A stretch of 64,000 nucleotides of DNA from Streptomyces sp. NBC_00285 (GTDB lineage: Bacteria; Actinomycetota; Actinomycetes; Streptomycetales; Streptomycetaceae): assembly GCF_036174265.1 (NCBI RefSeq), contig NZ_CP108055.1, positions 372,001 through 436,000 of the forward strand, in the 5' to 3' direction. This document shows, in pieces, positions 40,217 through 49,628 of the stretch (position 1 is the first letter of the stretch; every line of letters begins with the position of its first letter). Under the pieces are notes generated by a model. The model worked only from the letters and a program-made list of their open reading frames with translations. It was not told the DNA's origin and did no database searches. The position numbers and the translations under genes are program-made.

Positions 40217-42154
40217 TTACCCCGCTCCGGCGCATGCCTCCGCCTCAGCCAGGTAGCGCGCCACGGGGCCAAGGGTCAGCATTCCGCTGGCGGCACCGGC
40301 GTGTTCGGCACGGGCATCGCGCAGGGCAACTTCGGCGCGTGCGGCGATTCCGCGCTCGTCGAGGCGTACGGCGGCGCGGGCGGTCAGGCACCACATGGCC
40401 TCCTGCATGTGGTCACGTGGTGGCTCGGGCACTGCGTTGAGGGCGGCACGGGCCTCCTCGACTAGGTCCTGGGCGAGCAGCACGAGGGGGCGCGCCCAGA
40501 GTCGGTACGGGCCCCAGTCGAGGTGCGGGTCGGTGGGCGCGTGCTGGTCGTGCAGCAGGCGCAGCCCCAGTAGGGCGAGCGGGAACAGGCCGCGGTGCAG
40601 CCCCGGCATTCCGGCCGTCCGGAGGGCGTCCTCGGCAGCGCGGTAGTGCGCTGCCGCCGTGGCGGCGGTCGGTCCGCCGGGTTCGGCGCTGCGGGCGGCA
40701 GTGGCCCGGGCCCTGAACCATCCGGTGAGGACGGAGACAAGGGGGGCCTCGGTGGTGGCGGCGAGCTGTTCGGCTGCCGTGGCGTGCAAGGTTACGGCGT
40801 CGAGGTCGCCGAGTGCCGAGGCGGATTGCAGGCGGACGAGTCGGCCGAGTACGGCGTAGTTCGGCAGCTCGTGCCGGGTGGCCAGGTCGAGGATCTCGGC
40901 GCCGATCCGGTCCCGTACCGCCGCGAGCCCGGGGCGGGTGAAGGACTGCAGGAACACCCCGTTGAGGGCGAAGGCCAGCAGGGCGGGATCGTCCAGGCCC
41001 CGTGCCAGCGCCTCGGCCTGCTGTGCCGCCTGCTGCGCGCGCTTCAGCTCGGTCCCGGACAGATCGGCGCTGCGGCTCTCGACGGCGACCGTGGCCAGGA
41101 GGCGGGCGGGCAGGTCGGCAGGGCCGTCGGGGCCGAGCGCGGTGAGCGTGCGCTCGGCGGCCGCGACGACGGCGCGGGACTGCTCGGGGTCGTCGGCCCG
41201 GCTCCAGAGGGCGGGCACGTCGTAGGCGCCGATGATCCGGGCGGTCAGGGAGAGGTTTCCCGTGCGTTCCGCCGCCTGGATGGCAGCGAGGCGGTCGCGC
41301 CGTGAGTGTACGAGGGCGTCGCCGCCCGCCAGTGCGAGGGTGCGGGCCAGATCCACGGTGGTACGCGGGCCGAGCCGGACGCCATGGCCGGTCCACGCGG
41401 CATGTGCGCCTTCGGGGGGCACGGACCCGTTGAGGATGTCCGTCTCCAGGCGTTGGAGGTCGCTACCAGGGTCGAGTCCGAGTTGGTCAACGAGCATCGC
41501 GCGGGCGCGGCGGAGGGTGGCCAGGGCGTCGGCCTGGCGGCCTGCGCGGTACAGCGCCCGGGCAAGCAGCCCCCAGGCCGGCTCGCGCCACGGATGTTCG
41601 GTGACATGGGCACCCAGTTCGGCGACGAGATCGGCCCCGTCCCCGGAGCCGAGGAGGATACGGGCGCGCAGTTCCACCCCCTCCAGTCTCAGCTCCTCCA
41701 GTCGGGTGCGCTCGCGCTGCGCCCATGCGGAGCCGGGCCCATCGGCGTAGGCGGGTCCACGCCAGTCCGCGAGTACCGCGTCAAGGTCGGTCACCGCGGC
41801 GGGATTGCGGCGGGCTCGGGCCAGGGTGTCCTGGAACCGATGGACGTCCACGTCCTCGCGCGGCAGGCGGAGCGCGTAGCCGGGACCTTCGGTGACGAGT
41901 ACGTGCGGCGGATCGCGGGGCGGCCGGTCGGGTTCGAGGGCGCGGCGCAGCGCGGCCACGAACGTACGCAAAGCGCCCACGGCGCGGGCCGGCGGATCGG
42001 TCCACAGGTCCTCGACAAGGCTGTCGGTGGTGACCATCCGTCCCTCGGCGGCGACGAGCCGGGCAAGTACCTCGCGATGGCGGGGTCCACCCAGGTCAAC
42101 CGGACTGCCGTCGTCGCGGAAGGCCCGCACGGCACCGAGCACGTCGATTCGCAT
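40217..42154 (-). CDS. SARP-like regulator with BTAD domain
   Basis: A 645-residue regulator. An OmpR-type DNA-binding domain occupies residues 1-90 (VDLGGPRHREVLARLVAAEG, then ALRTFVAALRRALEPDRPP and a GYALRL strand). A bacterial transcriptional activation domain follows at about 95-245 (DLDAVLADWRGPAYADG, REPAWGLLARALYRAGRQAD, DQLGLDPGSDLQRLETDIL). A long helical tail with TPR-like repeats runs to the end. There is no NB-ARC domain. SARP proteins activate specialised-metabolite genes. It is divergent from the hydrolase at 42266, its most likely target. Confidence 0.88.
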   Translation of the reverse strand: MRIDVLGAVRAFRDDGSPVDLGGPRHREVLARLVAAEGRMVTTDSLVEDLWTDPPARAVGALRTFVAALRRALEPDRPPRDPPHVLVTEGPGYALRLPREDVDVHRFQDTLARARRNPAAVTDLDAVLADWRGPAYADGPGSAWAQRERTRLEELRLEGVELRARILLGSGDGADLVAELGAHVTEHPWREPAWGLLARALYRAGRQADALATLRRARAMLVDQLGLDPGSDLQRLETDILNGSVPPEGAHAAWTGHGVRLGPRTTVDLARTLALAGGDALVHSRRDRLAAIQAAERTGNLSLTARIIGAYDVPALWSRADDPEQSRAVVAAAERTLTALGPDGPADLPARLLATVAVESRSADLSGTELKRAQQAAQQAEALARGLDDPALLAFALNGVFLQSFTRPGLAAVRDRIGAEILDLATRHELPNYAVLGRLVRLQSASALGDLDAVTLHATAAEQLAATTEAPLVSVLTGWFRARATAARSAEPGGPTAATAAAHYRAAEDALRTAGMPGLHRGLFPLALLGLRLLHDQHAPTDPHLDWGPYRLWARPLVLLAQDLVEEARAALNAVPEPPRDHMQEAMWCLTARAAVRLDERGIAARAEVALRDARAEHAGAASGMLTLGPVARYLAEAEACAGAG

Positions 42155-42265
42155 GCCCCCATCCTCCGCGCCAGGAGTGGGCTGCGCCCAACCGTACTGA
42201 TCGGCTGCTGATCGCCGTCGCCCAGGCTGATCCGGTCAAGTCCCCCACCCGAAAAGACGGCCTTC

Positions 42266-43144
42266 ATGACGCTCACCATTCCCGGCTTCGATCACATCCG
42301 CCTGCCCGGCGCGGACGGTGTGGAGCTGGCTGCCGCCGTCGGCGGCAGCGGCAGCCCGGTCGTGCTGTTGCACGGATTCCCCCAGACCCACCTGATGTGG
42401 CGACACGTCGCCGAGCGGCTCGCTGACAAGCACACAGTGATCTGTCCTGACCTGCGGGGCTACGGCGCCAGCGACAAGCCGGCGGCCACCGGGCCCGACG
42501 TGTACGCCAAGCGCACCATGGCCGCCGACGTCGTGACCCTGGCGGCGGCCCTCGGCCACGACCGCTTCGCCCTCGTCGGCCACGACCGGGGCGCCCTGGT
42601 CGCCTTCCGAGCAGGGCTGGACCACCCCGAGACCATCACGCACCTGGGCATCCTCGACATCGTGCCGACGCTCGACATGTGGAACGTCCTGCGCGGTGCC
42701 TCGGCTGCGGTCGGCTACCACCTCTTCCTCATGGCGCAGCCGCCAGGCCTGCCGGAGACGATGATCGCAGGCAGCGCGGACGCGTTCTTCGGCTCGTTCC
42801 TCGACGCCTGGGCCAACGACCCGACCGCCATGCCGGAGGACGTACGCGCCGAATACCTGCGGGCAAGTTCCGCGGCAGTGACGTCGATCGTCGCGGACTA
42901 CCGGGCATCGGCGGGCATCGACGTCGCGCACGACCAGGCGGACCTGGACGCCGGGTCGCAGCTGGCCATGCCCGTGACGGTCGTCCAGCAGGACTGGGGC
43001 GCGCAGCTCGGCTACGACGCTGCCGGGGTGTGGAAGGCGTGGGCGCCGGACCTGGACCACCGGCTGACCCGAGCCGGGCACTTCATGGCCGAGGAGGCAC
43101 CCGACGAGATCGCGGCCGCGATCCAGGCCCTGCTGGCCCGCTGA
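42266..43144 (+). CDS. Alpha/beta hydrolase, haloacetate dehalogenase / epoxide hydrolase-like
   Basis: A 292-residue hydrolase with aspartate nucleophile. HGFPQTHLMW near residue 36 contributes the oxyanion hole, PDLRGYGASDKP is near 61, and GHDRG near 105 gives Asp107 as nucleophile with the adjacent Arg used by fluoroacetate dehalogenases. The catalytic His is in LTRAGHFMAEE near 270. The order and HGFPQ motif favour haloacetate dehalogenase-like enzymes; an epoxide substrate is the alternative. It is divergent from the SARP-like regulator by 111 bp. Confidence 0.85.
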   Translation: MTLTIPGFDHIRLPGADGVELAAAVGGSGSPVVLLHGFPQTHLMWRHVAERLADKHTVICPDLRGYGASDKPAATGPDVYAKRTMAADVVTLAAALGHDRFALVGHDRGALVAFRAGLDHPETITHLGILDIVPTLDMWNVLRGASAAVGYHLFLMAQPPGLPETMIAGSADAFFGSFLDAWANDPTAMPEDVRAEYLRASSAAVTSIVADYRASAGIDVAHDQADLDAGSQLAMPVTVVQQDWGAQLGYDAAGVWKAWAPDLDHRLTRAGHFMAEEAPDEIAAAIQALLAR

Positions 43145-43576
43145 CCCTCCTGCTCCCGACTCGCCTGACCTACCCGGACCTGCCGGGAAGCTGCCTGGTG
43201 GTTCTCATCGGTGCACCGGGCGCCGGGTACCCGGAGGAGCACGATCGCCGGCACCTGGCCTGCCTCGCAGGTCCTGTCACTGAACGCGAGGCGGTGAGCG
43301 CCGACTCCCCTGCCTGGTTCAGCGTGTTGAGCCGAAGCGTTTCTCATCATCCGCCGGTAAAGCGACGGCACTTTTGGACGTGTTGAAGGATGTTGACGGA
43401 GTCTGCGAGTGACGGCATGATGACCGACTGCGTGGCCTACGCCGAACCTCCCGCGACCGTCCCCAGCACGGTCTCCCATCGGAGGCAAAGGGACCAGTGT
43501 CTCAGGCCGTTTCCGCAGCCCGATCGCCTCGGGCGAGGTTGCTGGGGAGCCGTCGCTCAAGGCGTGGAAGGCCGCG
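43145..43576. other. Intergenic stretch without a recognised gene
   Basis: 432 bp. Short open frames on both strands lack recognisable content. Base use is less GC-biased around 43330-43420 (CGTTTCTCATCATCCG), where a promoter for the nitrilase-like gene may lie. Confidence 0.35.
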
Positions 43577-44590
43577 ATGACAGCCCGTAAGAACTTCAAG
43601 CACCAGGTGCGTGCCCGCGCCGCCAGAACCGGCGAGTCCTACACTTCTGCCCTACGGCACCTCCGTCCAGCTCAATCAGCAGACGTCATGTCGGAAGCAG
43701 GGAATCCCAAGAGCGTGTGGCTCGCCGTAGCGCAGACGCCCGTACGCGAAGACCCCCGAGACGTTGAAGCGCTGCGCGAAAGCGGGCGTGAGGTCCGTGC
43801 TCTGATGCGCGAGGCCAGCGCTCAGGGAGCGAGGATCGTGCAGTTTCCGGAAGGCGCGATCTGCTTTCCCAGCAAGTTCGTCATGTCCGTCGACGGCCCG
43901 GATACGGTCGGCCCGGCGGACTGGGGCCGGTGCCAGTGGCCCGTGCTCCAAGCGGAGTTGGCCGCGATCGCCGAGTCGGCCCGTGAGCTGCGGCTGTGGA
44001 CGGTGATCCCATCGGTGCACCGCTTGACCGGCCCGAACCGTCCGCACAACAGCCTCTACGTCATCTCCGATCGCGGTGAGGTCGTCACGCGTTATGACGA
44101 GCGCCTGCTGTCCAAGACGAAGGTCTCGTACATGTACTCGCCGGGCGTCTCACCGGTGACCTTCGACGTCGACGGCGTGCGCTTCGGCTGCCTGCTCGGC
44201 ATGGAGGTCCACTACCCGGAGTTGTTCGCGGAATACGAAAAGCTGGATGCCGACTGCGTCCTGTTCTCCACCAGCGGCACCCCAGGCAACATCGCCGCCC
44301 AAGCCCAGGGCCACGCCGCGGTCAACAGCTACTGGGTCAGCCTGTCAGTACCCACACAGCACAGCGGCAGCACACCGTCCGGAATCGTCGCTCCCAACGG
44401 CCACTGGCTTACGCGGTGCCCCGCAGACAACTCGCCGTCGGTGGCCGTAGCGAACCTCGACGACAGTTCCGAGGCCGCCGCCGGAGCAGTGACCTACGGG
44501 CGTCCCTGGCGTCGTGAGGCACGCTCGGGCATCTACACCGAGCACCAGGTGACCGACCCGCGCAGCGAAGACCGGACAGCGGCCTTCTGA
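43577..44590 (+). CDS. Nitrilase-superfamily protein lacking the canonical cysteine
   Basis: A 337-residue carbon-nitrogen hydrolase fold. The glutamate site is VQFPEGAICFPS near residue 92 and the lysine site is DERLLSKTKVSYMYSPG near 178. The cysteine-elbow strand reads FGCLLGMEVHYPELF near 210. In active enzymes the residue just before the (Y/M)(D/E)xRxPE stretch is Cys; here it is Gly, with the nearest Cys three positions earlier. It may therefore be a pseudo-enzyme or use a shifted residue. The N-terminal 35 residues (KNFKHQVRARAARTGESYTS) are a basic motif found ahead of several Streptomyces proteins. ATG 43688 would remove it. Confidence 0.78.
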   Translation: MTARKNFKHQVRARAARTGESYTSALRHLRPAQSADVMSEAGNPKSVWLAVAQTPVREDPRDVEALRESGREVRALMREASAQGARIVQFPEGAICFPSKFVMSVDGPDTVGPADWGRCQWPVLQAELAAIAESARELRLWTVIPSVHRLTGPNRPHNSLYVISDRGEVVTRYDERLLSKTKVSYMYSPGVSPVTFDVDGVRFGCLLGMEVHYPELFAEYEKLDADCVLFSTSGTPGNIAAQAQGHAAVNSYWVSLSVPTQHSGSTPSGIVAPNGHWLTRCPADNSPSVAVANLDDSSEAAAGAVTYGRPWRREARSGIYTEHQVTDPRSEDRTAAF

Positions 44591-44595
44591 CTGCA

Positions 44596-44653
44596 GAGTC
44601 CGAGGTGTTCGCGTGTACGGGATGGCTCCCGGCGCCGCGAGCACCTCGGATTC
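44596..44653 (+). terminator. Hairpin with T-rich tail after the nitrilase-like gene
   Basis: Arms GAGTCCGAGGTG (44596-44607) and CACCTCGGATTC (44642-44653) pair with one mismatch around a 34-base loop. A TCTTG-repeat tail follows. It is six bases after the stop codon. Confidence 0.5.
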
Positions 44654-44814
44654 AGTCCGTCTTGTCTTGTCTTGTCGAGGGCGCCGATAGCCCGCGCTCG
44701 CGGTAGCACCCCTTACCGGTGCGGACCATGTCGACGCATCGGCAGGCTGAAAAGCGGGAGTTCTACGTCGGGCTCCCTGGCCGTCCGCGTCGCGCGCGGG
44801 TGACAATCGCCCGC

Positions 44815-46824
44815 ATGACCGAGTCCTCCGGTGGCCCGTCCACCTTCCATGACCTGTCCGCCCTCGTCGCCTGCCCTCGCGTCAACTCCCTTGCCCTGTC
44901 CGTCGATGGCACTCGTCTCGTCGCGGCCGTGCAGGGGCTGTCCGGGGACGGGACGCGGTTCGTGTCCAGTCTGTGGGAGATCGATCCGACCGGGAGGCGC
45001 GACGCACTGCGGCTGACTTGGTCCGACAAGGGCGAGTCGGGGCCGGTGTTCGGCCCGGACGGAACGCTGTACTTCCTGTCCGGACGCGCCGCAGCGGACG
45101 GCGACGAGGACGAGGGGCCCGCGCTGTGGGCGCTGCCGCCGCGCGGGGAGGCCGTCGTCATGGCCCGGCACCCAGGCGGGATCGCCTCGGTCACCGTCGC
45201 CCGTAACTCCGGCGCGCTGTGCCACACCGCGGAACTGCTACCGGGGGCCGCCGACGCCGAGGCGCACGGCAAGCTGCGCGCGGCGCGAAAGGACGCGAAG
45301 GTCACCGCGATCCTGTACGAAGCCGGGCCGACCCGCGCCTGGGACCACGACCTCGGCCCTGCGGAACCGCACACCTTCGTCCGTGCCGGCGTTGACGCGG
45401 AGCCGGTCGTCGCCGGCGGGCAGGGGATCGGACTGAAGGATCCGGGGGACGCAGCGTTGTCGCCGGACGGCACACGCGTCGCATACCGCCGGTTCATGCC
45501 CGGACGGGTCCCCGACGAGCATCGCACCGCCGTGGTCGTGGCCGACACCGTGAGCGGTCAGGAGATCCATGTCGTCGGTGATCTGGAGCACCTCTACGAG
45601 GCTCCGCGGTTCACCCACGACGGCTCGGCCCTCGTGTGCTGCCAGATGCGCTACCCGACGTACGACGCCCCCTGGGAAGCAACTCTCGTCAGAATCGACG
45701 TGGCCGACGGCACGGTGCGGGACCTGCTGCCCGGGTTCGACAACTGGCCCGGTGGCGTGGCCTGTTCACCGGTAGACGACACGCTCTTCTTCACGTCCGA
45801 CGAGCAGGGGCACGCGCCCGTCTTCAGGCGCGACCCGGACGGCGTTGTCACACGTCTCACCGCTCGGGGTGCGTACGGCTCGCTGACCGTGGCCCCCGAC
45901 GGGCGGACGCTCTACGCCCTGCGCCACGCGGTCGACGCGCCGCCGACGCCCGTCCGGATCGACGCCTACGTCGTCGACCAGACTCCGGCCGGGCTGCCCG
46001 CCCCGGGTGGTGTCGGGGAGCTGCCCGGCACGCTCACCGAGGTGCACACGGAGGCCGACGACGGGTTCGTGCTGCGCGGCTGGCTCGTGCTGCCCGAAGG
46101 CGCGTCCGCCGAGCGACCCGCTCCGCTGCTCGTCGCCGTCCACGGCGGACCGCAGTTCAGCTGGAACGGCTGGACCTGGCGGTGGAACCCGTGGCCGTTC
46201 GCCGCGCGCGGCTATGCGGTGCTGCTGCCGGATCCGGCCCTGTCGACCGGCTACGGGCAGATCAACCACACGCGCGGCTGGGGGCAGTGGGGTGGGCGCC
46301 CCTACACGGATGTGATCGCGCTGACCGACGCGGCCGAGGCCCGCAACGACATCGATGCCTCACGTACGGCGCTGGCCGGCGGGTCGTACGGCGGATACAT
46401 GGCGAACCGGGTCGCCACCAGCACGGACCGGTTCAAGGCGATCATCAGCCATGCGGGTCTGTGGGACCTGCGGATGTTCCAGGGCGACACCGACGTGCCC
46501 TGGTACTTCCAGCGGATCTTCGGCGACCCGCTGACCCGCCCCGAGCAGTACGACGCCGACTCCCCGCACCTGGACGTCGCAAAGATCCGCACCCCGATGC
46601 TGATCATCCATGGCGCCAGGGACTACCGCGTGCCCGTCGGGCAGGGCGCCACACTCTTCCAGGAACTGCAACGGCACGAAGTCCCCGCGAAGTACCTCTA
46701 CTTCCCGGACGAGAACCACTGGATCCTGAAGCCGAACCACACACGCCTGTGGTACGAGACGTTCCTCAACTTCCTCGACCACCACGTCCTCGGCACCGAA
46801 TGGCACCAGCCCGACCTGCTGTGA
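44815..46824 (+). CDS. S9-family (prolyl oligopeptidase/acylaminoacyl) peptidase
   Basis: A 669-residue cytoplasmic serine peptidase. The N-terminal 400 residues form WD/PD40-like propeller repeats (AALSPDGTRVAYRRFMPG, APRFTHDGSALVCCQMRYPT, SLTVAPDGRTLYALRHAVD). The hydrolase domain starts near 440: LLVAVHGGPQFSWNGW, nucleophile GGSYGGYMAN (Ser near 524), acid in IIHGARDYRVP, and His in PDENHWI near 638. ATG 44815 is used; the upstream in-frame extension to 44719 looks non-coding. It removes N-terminal residues or peptides from oligopeptides. It stands alone. Confidence 0.9.
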   Translation: MTESSGGPSTFHDLSALVACPRVNSLALSVDGTRLVAAVQGLSGDGTRFVSSLWEIDPTGRRDALRLTWSDKGESGPVFGPDGTLYFLSGRAAADGDEDEGPALWALPPRGEAVVMARHPGGIASVTVARNSGALCHTAELLPGAADAEAHGKLRAARKDAKVTAILYEAGPTRAWDHDLGPAEPHTFVRAGVDAEPVVAGGQGIGLKDPGDAALSPDGTRVAYRRFMPGRVPDEHRTAVVVADTVSGQEIHVVGDLEHLYEAPRFTHDGSALVCCQMRYPTYDAPWEATLVRIDVADGTVRDLLPGFDNWPGGVACSPVDDTLFFTSDEQGHAPVFRRDPDGVVTRLTARGAYGSLTVAPDGRTLYALRHAVDAPPTPVRIDAYVVDQTPAGLPAPGGVGELPGTLTEVHTEADDGFVLRGWLVLPEGASAERPAPLLVAVHGGPQFSWNGWTWRWNPWPFAARGYAVLLPDPALSTGYGQINHTRGWGQWGGRPYTDVIALTDAAEARNDIDASRTALAGGSYGGYMANRVATSTDRFKAIISHAGLWDLRMFQGDTDVPWYFQRIFGDPLTRPEQYDADSPHLDVAKIRTPMLIIHGARDYRVPVGQGATLFQELQRHEVPAKYLYFPDENHWILKPNHTRLWYETFLNFLDHHVLGTEWHQPDLL

Positions 46825-46899
46825 CCGAGCCCAGCCCGGCAGCCCTCGGTTCAACCGACTTGCGCCCCCATGAGCGACCGCCATGGCGGACTCCCGCCG

Positions 46900-47277
46900 A
46901 CCCGAAGGCGAAACAGGCGGAGACCCGCTGTGGCTGGGGTGTGCCGAGGTTGAACCGCACGGGCTGTCGTAGCTGAAGATCTCGTGCAGGAGGGCGTACG
47001 CCAACTCGTGCTCGAAGATCTCCGCGTCAGCGGGCGAGGCGAACTACTTGTAGTCCTCGCCCGCCTTCCGGTACGTCTTCACGAAGCGGTCGATCAGCTG
47101 CCTCAGTCCGGTCTCGCGCTGCGGAGTGCCGACGCAACCCCGGAAGTACTTGCTGGTGACGATGTTGACCGCGTTCACCGACCACCAGTCGGGGAACTCG
47201 CCGCCGCGCTGCTCGAAGTTAACCGAGCCGCCGCGCCAGTTGGTCCCTTCGGACCATTCCCGGAGGCGCGTCGGCAC
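46900..47277 (-). pseudogene. nrdJ: Class II (B12) ribonucleotide reductase, N-terminal scrap
   Basis: The minus frame reads GGSVNFEQRGGEFPDWWSVN, then NIVTSKYFRGCVGTPQRETG and DRFVKTYRKAGEDYK, followed by a TAG in place of a Tyr codon. Past it the same frame continues FASPADAEIFEHELAYALLH. A shift then leads to FNLGTPQPQRVSACFAF before the match ends near 46900. This is the conserved N-terminal part of NrdJ. It is a dead copy; a working RNR must be elsewhere. Confidence 0.8.
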
Positions 47278-47549
47278 GTATGAGGTTGACCCCGCGGCTC
47301 ACGGTTTGGAGCAGCCTGGGCACACACGATCGCTTCGGCGGCGAGGGCTGCCGGGCTGCGGACGAGACGGCGTTGGATGCAGGCAGCGCCGTCCGGTTGC
47401 ATCAGCGTGTACCAGGTGCTCTGGCTTCAGAACCCGAGGCCCCTCACGACATACAGCCCCCATCGGAGCCCGAAGCGCAGAGCAGGAAGCCGGCGCCCAC
47501 GCATCGCATGGCCAGCGGGAGCACAGCGACCGCCCCGCATAATTCAGGC

Positions 47550-47825
47550 ATGGATTTTCGAATCGAGTGGCCTGCCCCCATGGACGAGCTTGACTGGCAA
47601 ATGCAGGAAGTGAAGGGCTGGATCGGGGAAGTGACCGTCACGTGGGACGGTGGCGCTCGAGTCTTCGAGGTCTACGACCCAGTTCGACTTGCCCAGACTG
47701 TGGACCTGGAGATCGAGCAGATCGGGCGGTTCACTGCTCGGAGCCTGCTGGTCGTCCCAAGCGTTACACGCGAGAACATCGAAACAGCCATATCGGCAAT
47801 CGCGGACAGGGGCTTTCGCGATTGA
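47550..47825 (+). CDS. Small conserved hypothetical (91 aa)
   Basis: ATG 47550 encodes MDFRIEWPAPMDELDWQMQE, with WIGEVTVTWDGGARVFEVYD and LLVVPSVTRENIETAISAIA. The pattern of short strands followed by a helix, and its acidic charge, look like a small domain seen in other Streptomyces. There is no signal peptide. Its role is unknown; possibly an immunity-type or regulatory protein. It lies alone between the nrdJ scrap and the enoyl-CoA hydratase gene. Confidence 0.6.
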   Translation: MDFRIEWPAPMDELDWQMQEVKGWIGEVTVTWDGGARVFEVYDPVRLAQTVDLEIEQIGRFTARSLLVVPSVTRENIETAISAIADRGFRD

Positions 47826-48085
47826 CGACCACACCACACACCCCGACGTGCCCCGGCCAACCGTGCGCCAAGAAGATGTCTCAGTTGGCGATGGAGCCTC
47901 GCTGCAGTCGAAGGCGCGGTAATCATGTGCCGGGCCGAGCAGAGCACCGCCCCGATCGAGGCAGCCGCCGCCGAGATCCACGACCTGCTCCTCTACACCG
48001 TGCGCGACAGCCCCGGTGCGCGATCCGGGACCCGGTCGTAGTCCGTAGCCCCTTGACCCAGTCAGTTCAGCTCGAAGGAGTCGTC

Positions 48086-48757
48086 ATGCCCTCGCTCGAC
48101 CGCCACGACAACGTCTTCGTCCTCGACCTCGGAGACGGAGAGAACCGCTTCCACCCCGACTGGCTCACCGCCGTCGCAACCGCACTCGACGAGGTGGAGA
48201 AAGCGGACGGCCCCCGCGCCCTGGTCACCGCCGCCACCGGCAAGTTCTACTCCAACGGCCTCGACCTGGACTGGCTGTCCGCCCACGCCGACGAGTACCA
48301 CGACTACGTCGTCTCCGTCCATGAGCTCTTCGCGCGGATGCTGTCGCTGCCGGTGATCACCGTGGCCGCGCTGCAGGGGCACACCTTCGCCGCCGGCGCG
48401 ATGCTCTCCCTCGCCCACGACTTCCGCGTGATACGCGCCGACCGCGGCTACTGGTGCCTGCCCGAGGCGGACATCAACATCCCCTTCACCCCCGGCATGG
48501 CCGCCCTCATCCAGTCCCGGCTGGCCCCGCAGACCGCCCATGAGGCCATGGTCACCGCCCGACGCTACGGCGGCTCCGACGCCGCAGCCGCCGGCATCGT
48601 CGACCAGGCTGTCACCGAGGAAGCCGTGCGCTCCACCGCCATCGAGATCGCCCAGGCGCAGGTGGCCAAGGCCGGCGACACGCTCGGCATCATCAAGGCC
48701 CGCATGTATGCACCGGCCCTGGCCACCCTGCGCGACACCACCAACCCGCTCGGCTGA
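48086..48757 (+). CDS. Enoyl-CoA hydratase/isomerase family protein
   Basis: A 223-residue crotonase-fold enzyme. The CoA-binding and oxyanion stretches are TGKFYSNGLDLDWL near residue 52 and LQGHTFAAGAMLSLAHDFRV near 95. LPEADINIPFTPGMAAL near 125 lines the active site and matches the enoyl-CoA isomerase (Delta3,Delta2) group more than hydratases with two glutamates. ATG 48086 follows GAAGGAG. It acts on acyl-CoA thioesters in the cytoplasm. It ends before a strong terminator facing the SDR gene. Confidence 0.87.
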   Translation: MPSLDRHDNVFVLDLGDGENRFHPDWLTAVATALDEVEKADGPRALVTAATGKFYSNGLDLDWLSAHADEYHDYVVSVHELFARMLSLPVITVAALQGHTFAAGAMLSLAHDFRVIRADRGYWCLPEADINIPFTPGMAALIQSRLAPQTAHEAMVTARRYGGSDAAAAGIVDQAVTEEAVRSTAIEIAQAQVAKAGDTLGIIKARMYAPALATLRDTTNPLG

Positions 48758-48781
48758 GCCGGCACCCCGCCGACGGCACAT

Positions 48782-48812
48782 CCCGTGCCCCGGGCTGAGC
48801 CCGGGGCACGGG
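48782..48812. terminator. Bidirectional terminator hairpin
   Basis: Perfect 14-bp arms CCCGTGCCCCGGGC/GCCCGGGGCACGGG with a 3-base TGA loop. It sits between two convergent genes (stops at 48757 and 48879), so it serves both. Confidence 0.85.
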
Positions 48813-48878
48813 CGACGCCGGCCGCGCACCCCTTCAGCGCCGCGCTGCACCTCCCCGCCGAGTCTGCGGGGCATGCCA

Positions 48879-49628
48879 TCACCGCGCGGCGAGTGCAGTG
48901 TCCGTCTCCTCGGCCAGCGTCCGCAGGAGCCGGTCCTGGAACCCCTCGTCGTGCACGGCGGCGTGTGGCCGCTGCCGTTGACGGTGGTACCAGTAGCCGC
49001 CGGTCGTGAGCGCCTCGGGATCCTCGCTGGAGGCCAGCCACTGCTGTGTCCGGTGGCCCAGTTCAAGATCGTCGGGTGCGCCCGGTCCGCCCATCTTGGT
49101 GGGCACCCAGCCGGGGTCCACGGCGTTGCTCAGCACGCCGGGGTACAGGCGGGCCACGGCGGCAGCGAGGGTGGTGACGAACAGTTTGCTGTCCGCGTAT
49201 GACCCGTTCGCGTGCCCGCCGGACTTCGTGCCGCGCCAGTCGATGTCATCTGTCGAGGGGCGGCCGTCGAAGTGTGAGCTGCTGCTCAGGTACACCACGC
49301 GGCGCGGTCCGGGCACGAGCGCGGTGAGCAGGTACGGGGCAATGATGTTGACCGGTATGACGGCAGGCCCTCTCCAGACGCCGGCGTTGTGGATGACCGC
49401 GTCGAGCGGTGGTCCGTCGTTCAGCTCGGTGGCGAGCTGCCGTACGGCGGCCTGGTCGGTGAAGTCGGCGACGACGAGACCCGCTCCGCGACCGACGAGC
49501 GGGTCGAGGGCTCTGGCACGTTCCGAGTTGCGGGCGTGGACCACGACGTCGTGCCCGGCGGACTGCAGCGCGCCCGCCGTGGCGAGTCCGAGGCCGTCCG
49601 TGGAACCGGTGACCAGGATCCGGCTCAT
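48879..49628 (-). CDS. Short-chain dehydrogenase/reductase
   Basis: A 249-residue Rossmann enzyme with NAD(P) site TGSTDGLGLATAGAL near residue 7, the AVIHNAG segment near 78, catalytic Ser in VVYLSSSSHF, and the catalytic pair in SYADSKLFV near 143. PGWVPTKMGG follows. The opening Arg-rich loop (VVVHARNSERARAL) favours NADP. Its ATG overlaps the stop of the preceding MmyB-like fragment, suggesting coupled expression with it. The substrate is unknown. Confidence 0.87.
   Translation of the reverse strand: MSRILVTGSTDGLGLATAGALQSAGHDVVVHARNSERARALDPLVGRGAGLVVADFTDQAAVRQLATELNDGPPLDAVIHNAGVWRGPAVIPVNIIAPYLLTALVPGPRRVVYLSSSSHFDGRPSTDDIDWRGTKSGGHANGSYADSKLFVTTLAAAVARLYPGVLSNAVDPGWVPTKMGGPGAPDDLELGHRTQQWLASSEDPEALTTGGYWYHRQRQRPHAAVHDEGFQDRLLRTLAEETDTALAAR

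Noticed and set aside
43390-43590. 66-codon frame ahead of the nitrilase-like gene
   Set aside because: It overlaps the nitrilase start in another frame and has no recognisable content.
44661-44681. Repeated TCTTG tract
   Set aside because: Four short units; read as the tail of the terminator rather than a functional repeat array.
47924-48041. 38-codon frame (MCRAEQSTAP...) before the enoyl-CoA hydratase gene
   Set aside because: No ribosome site and no family match; probably not coding.
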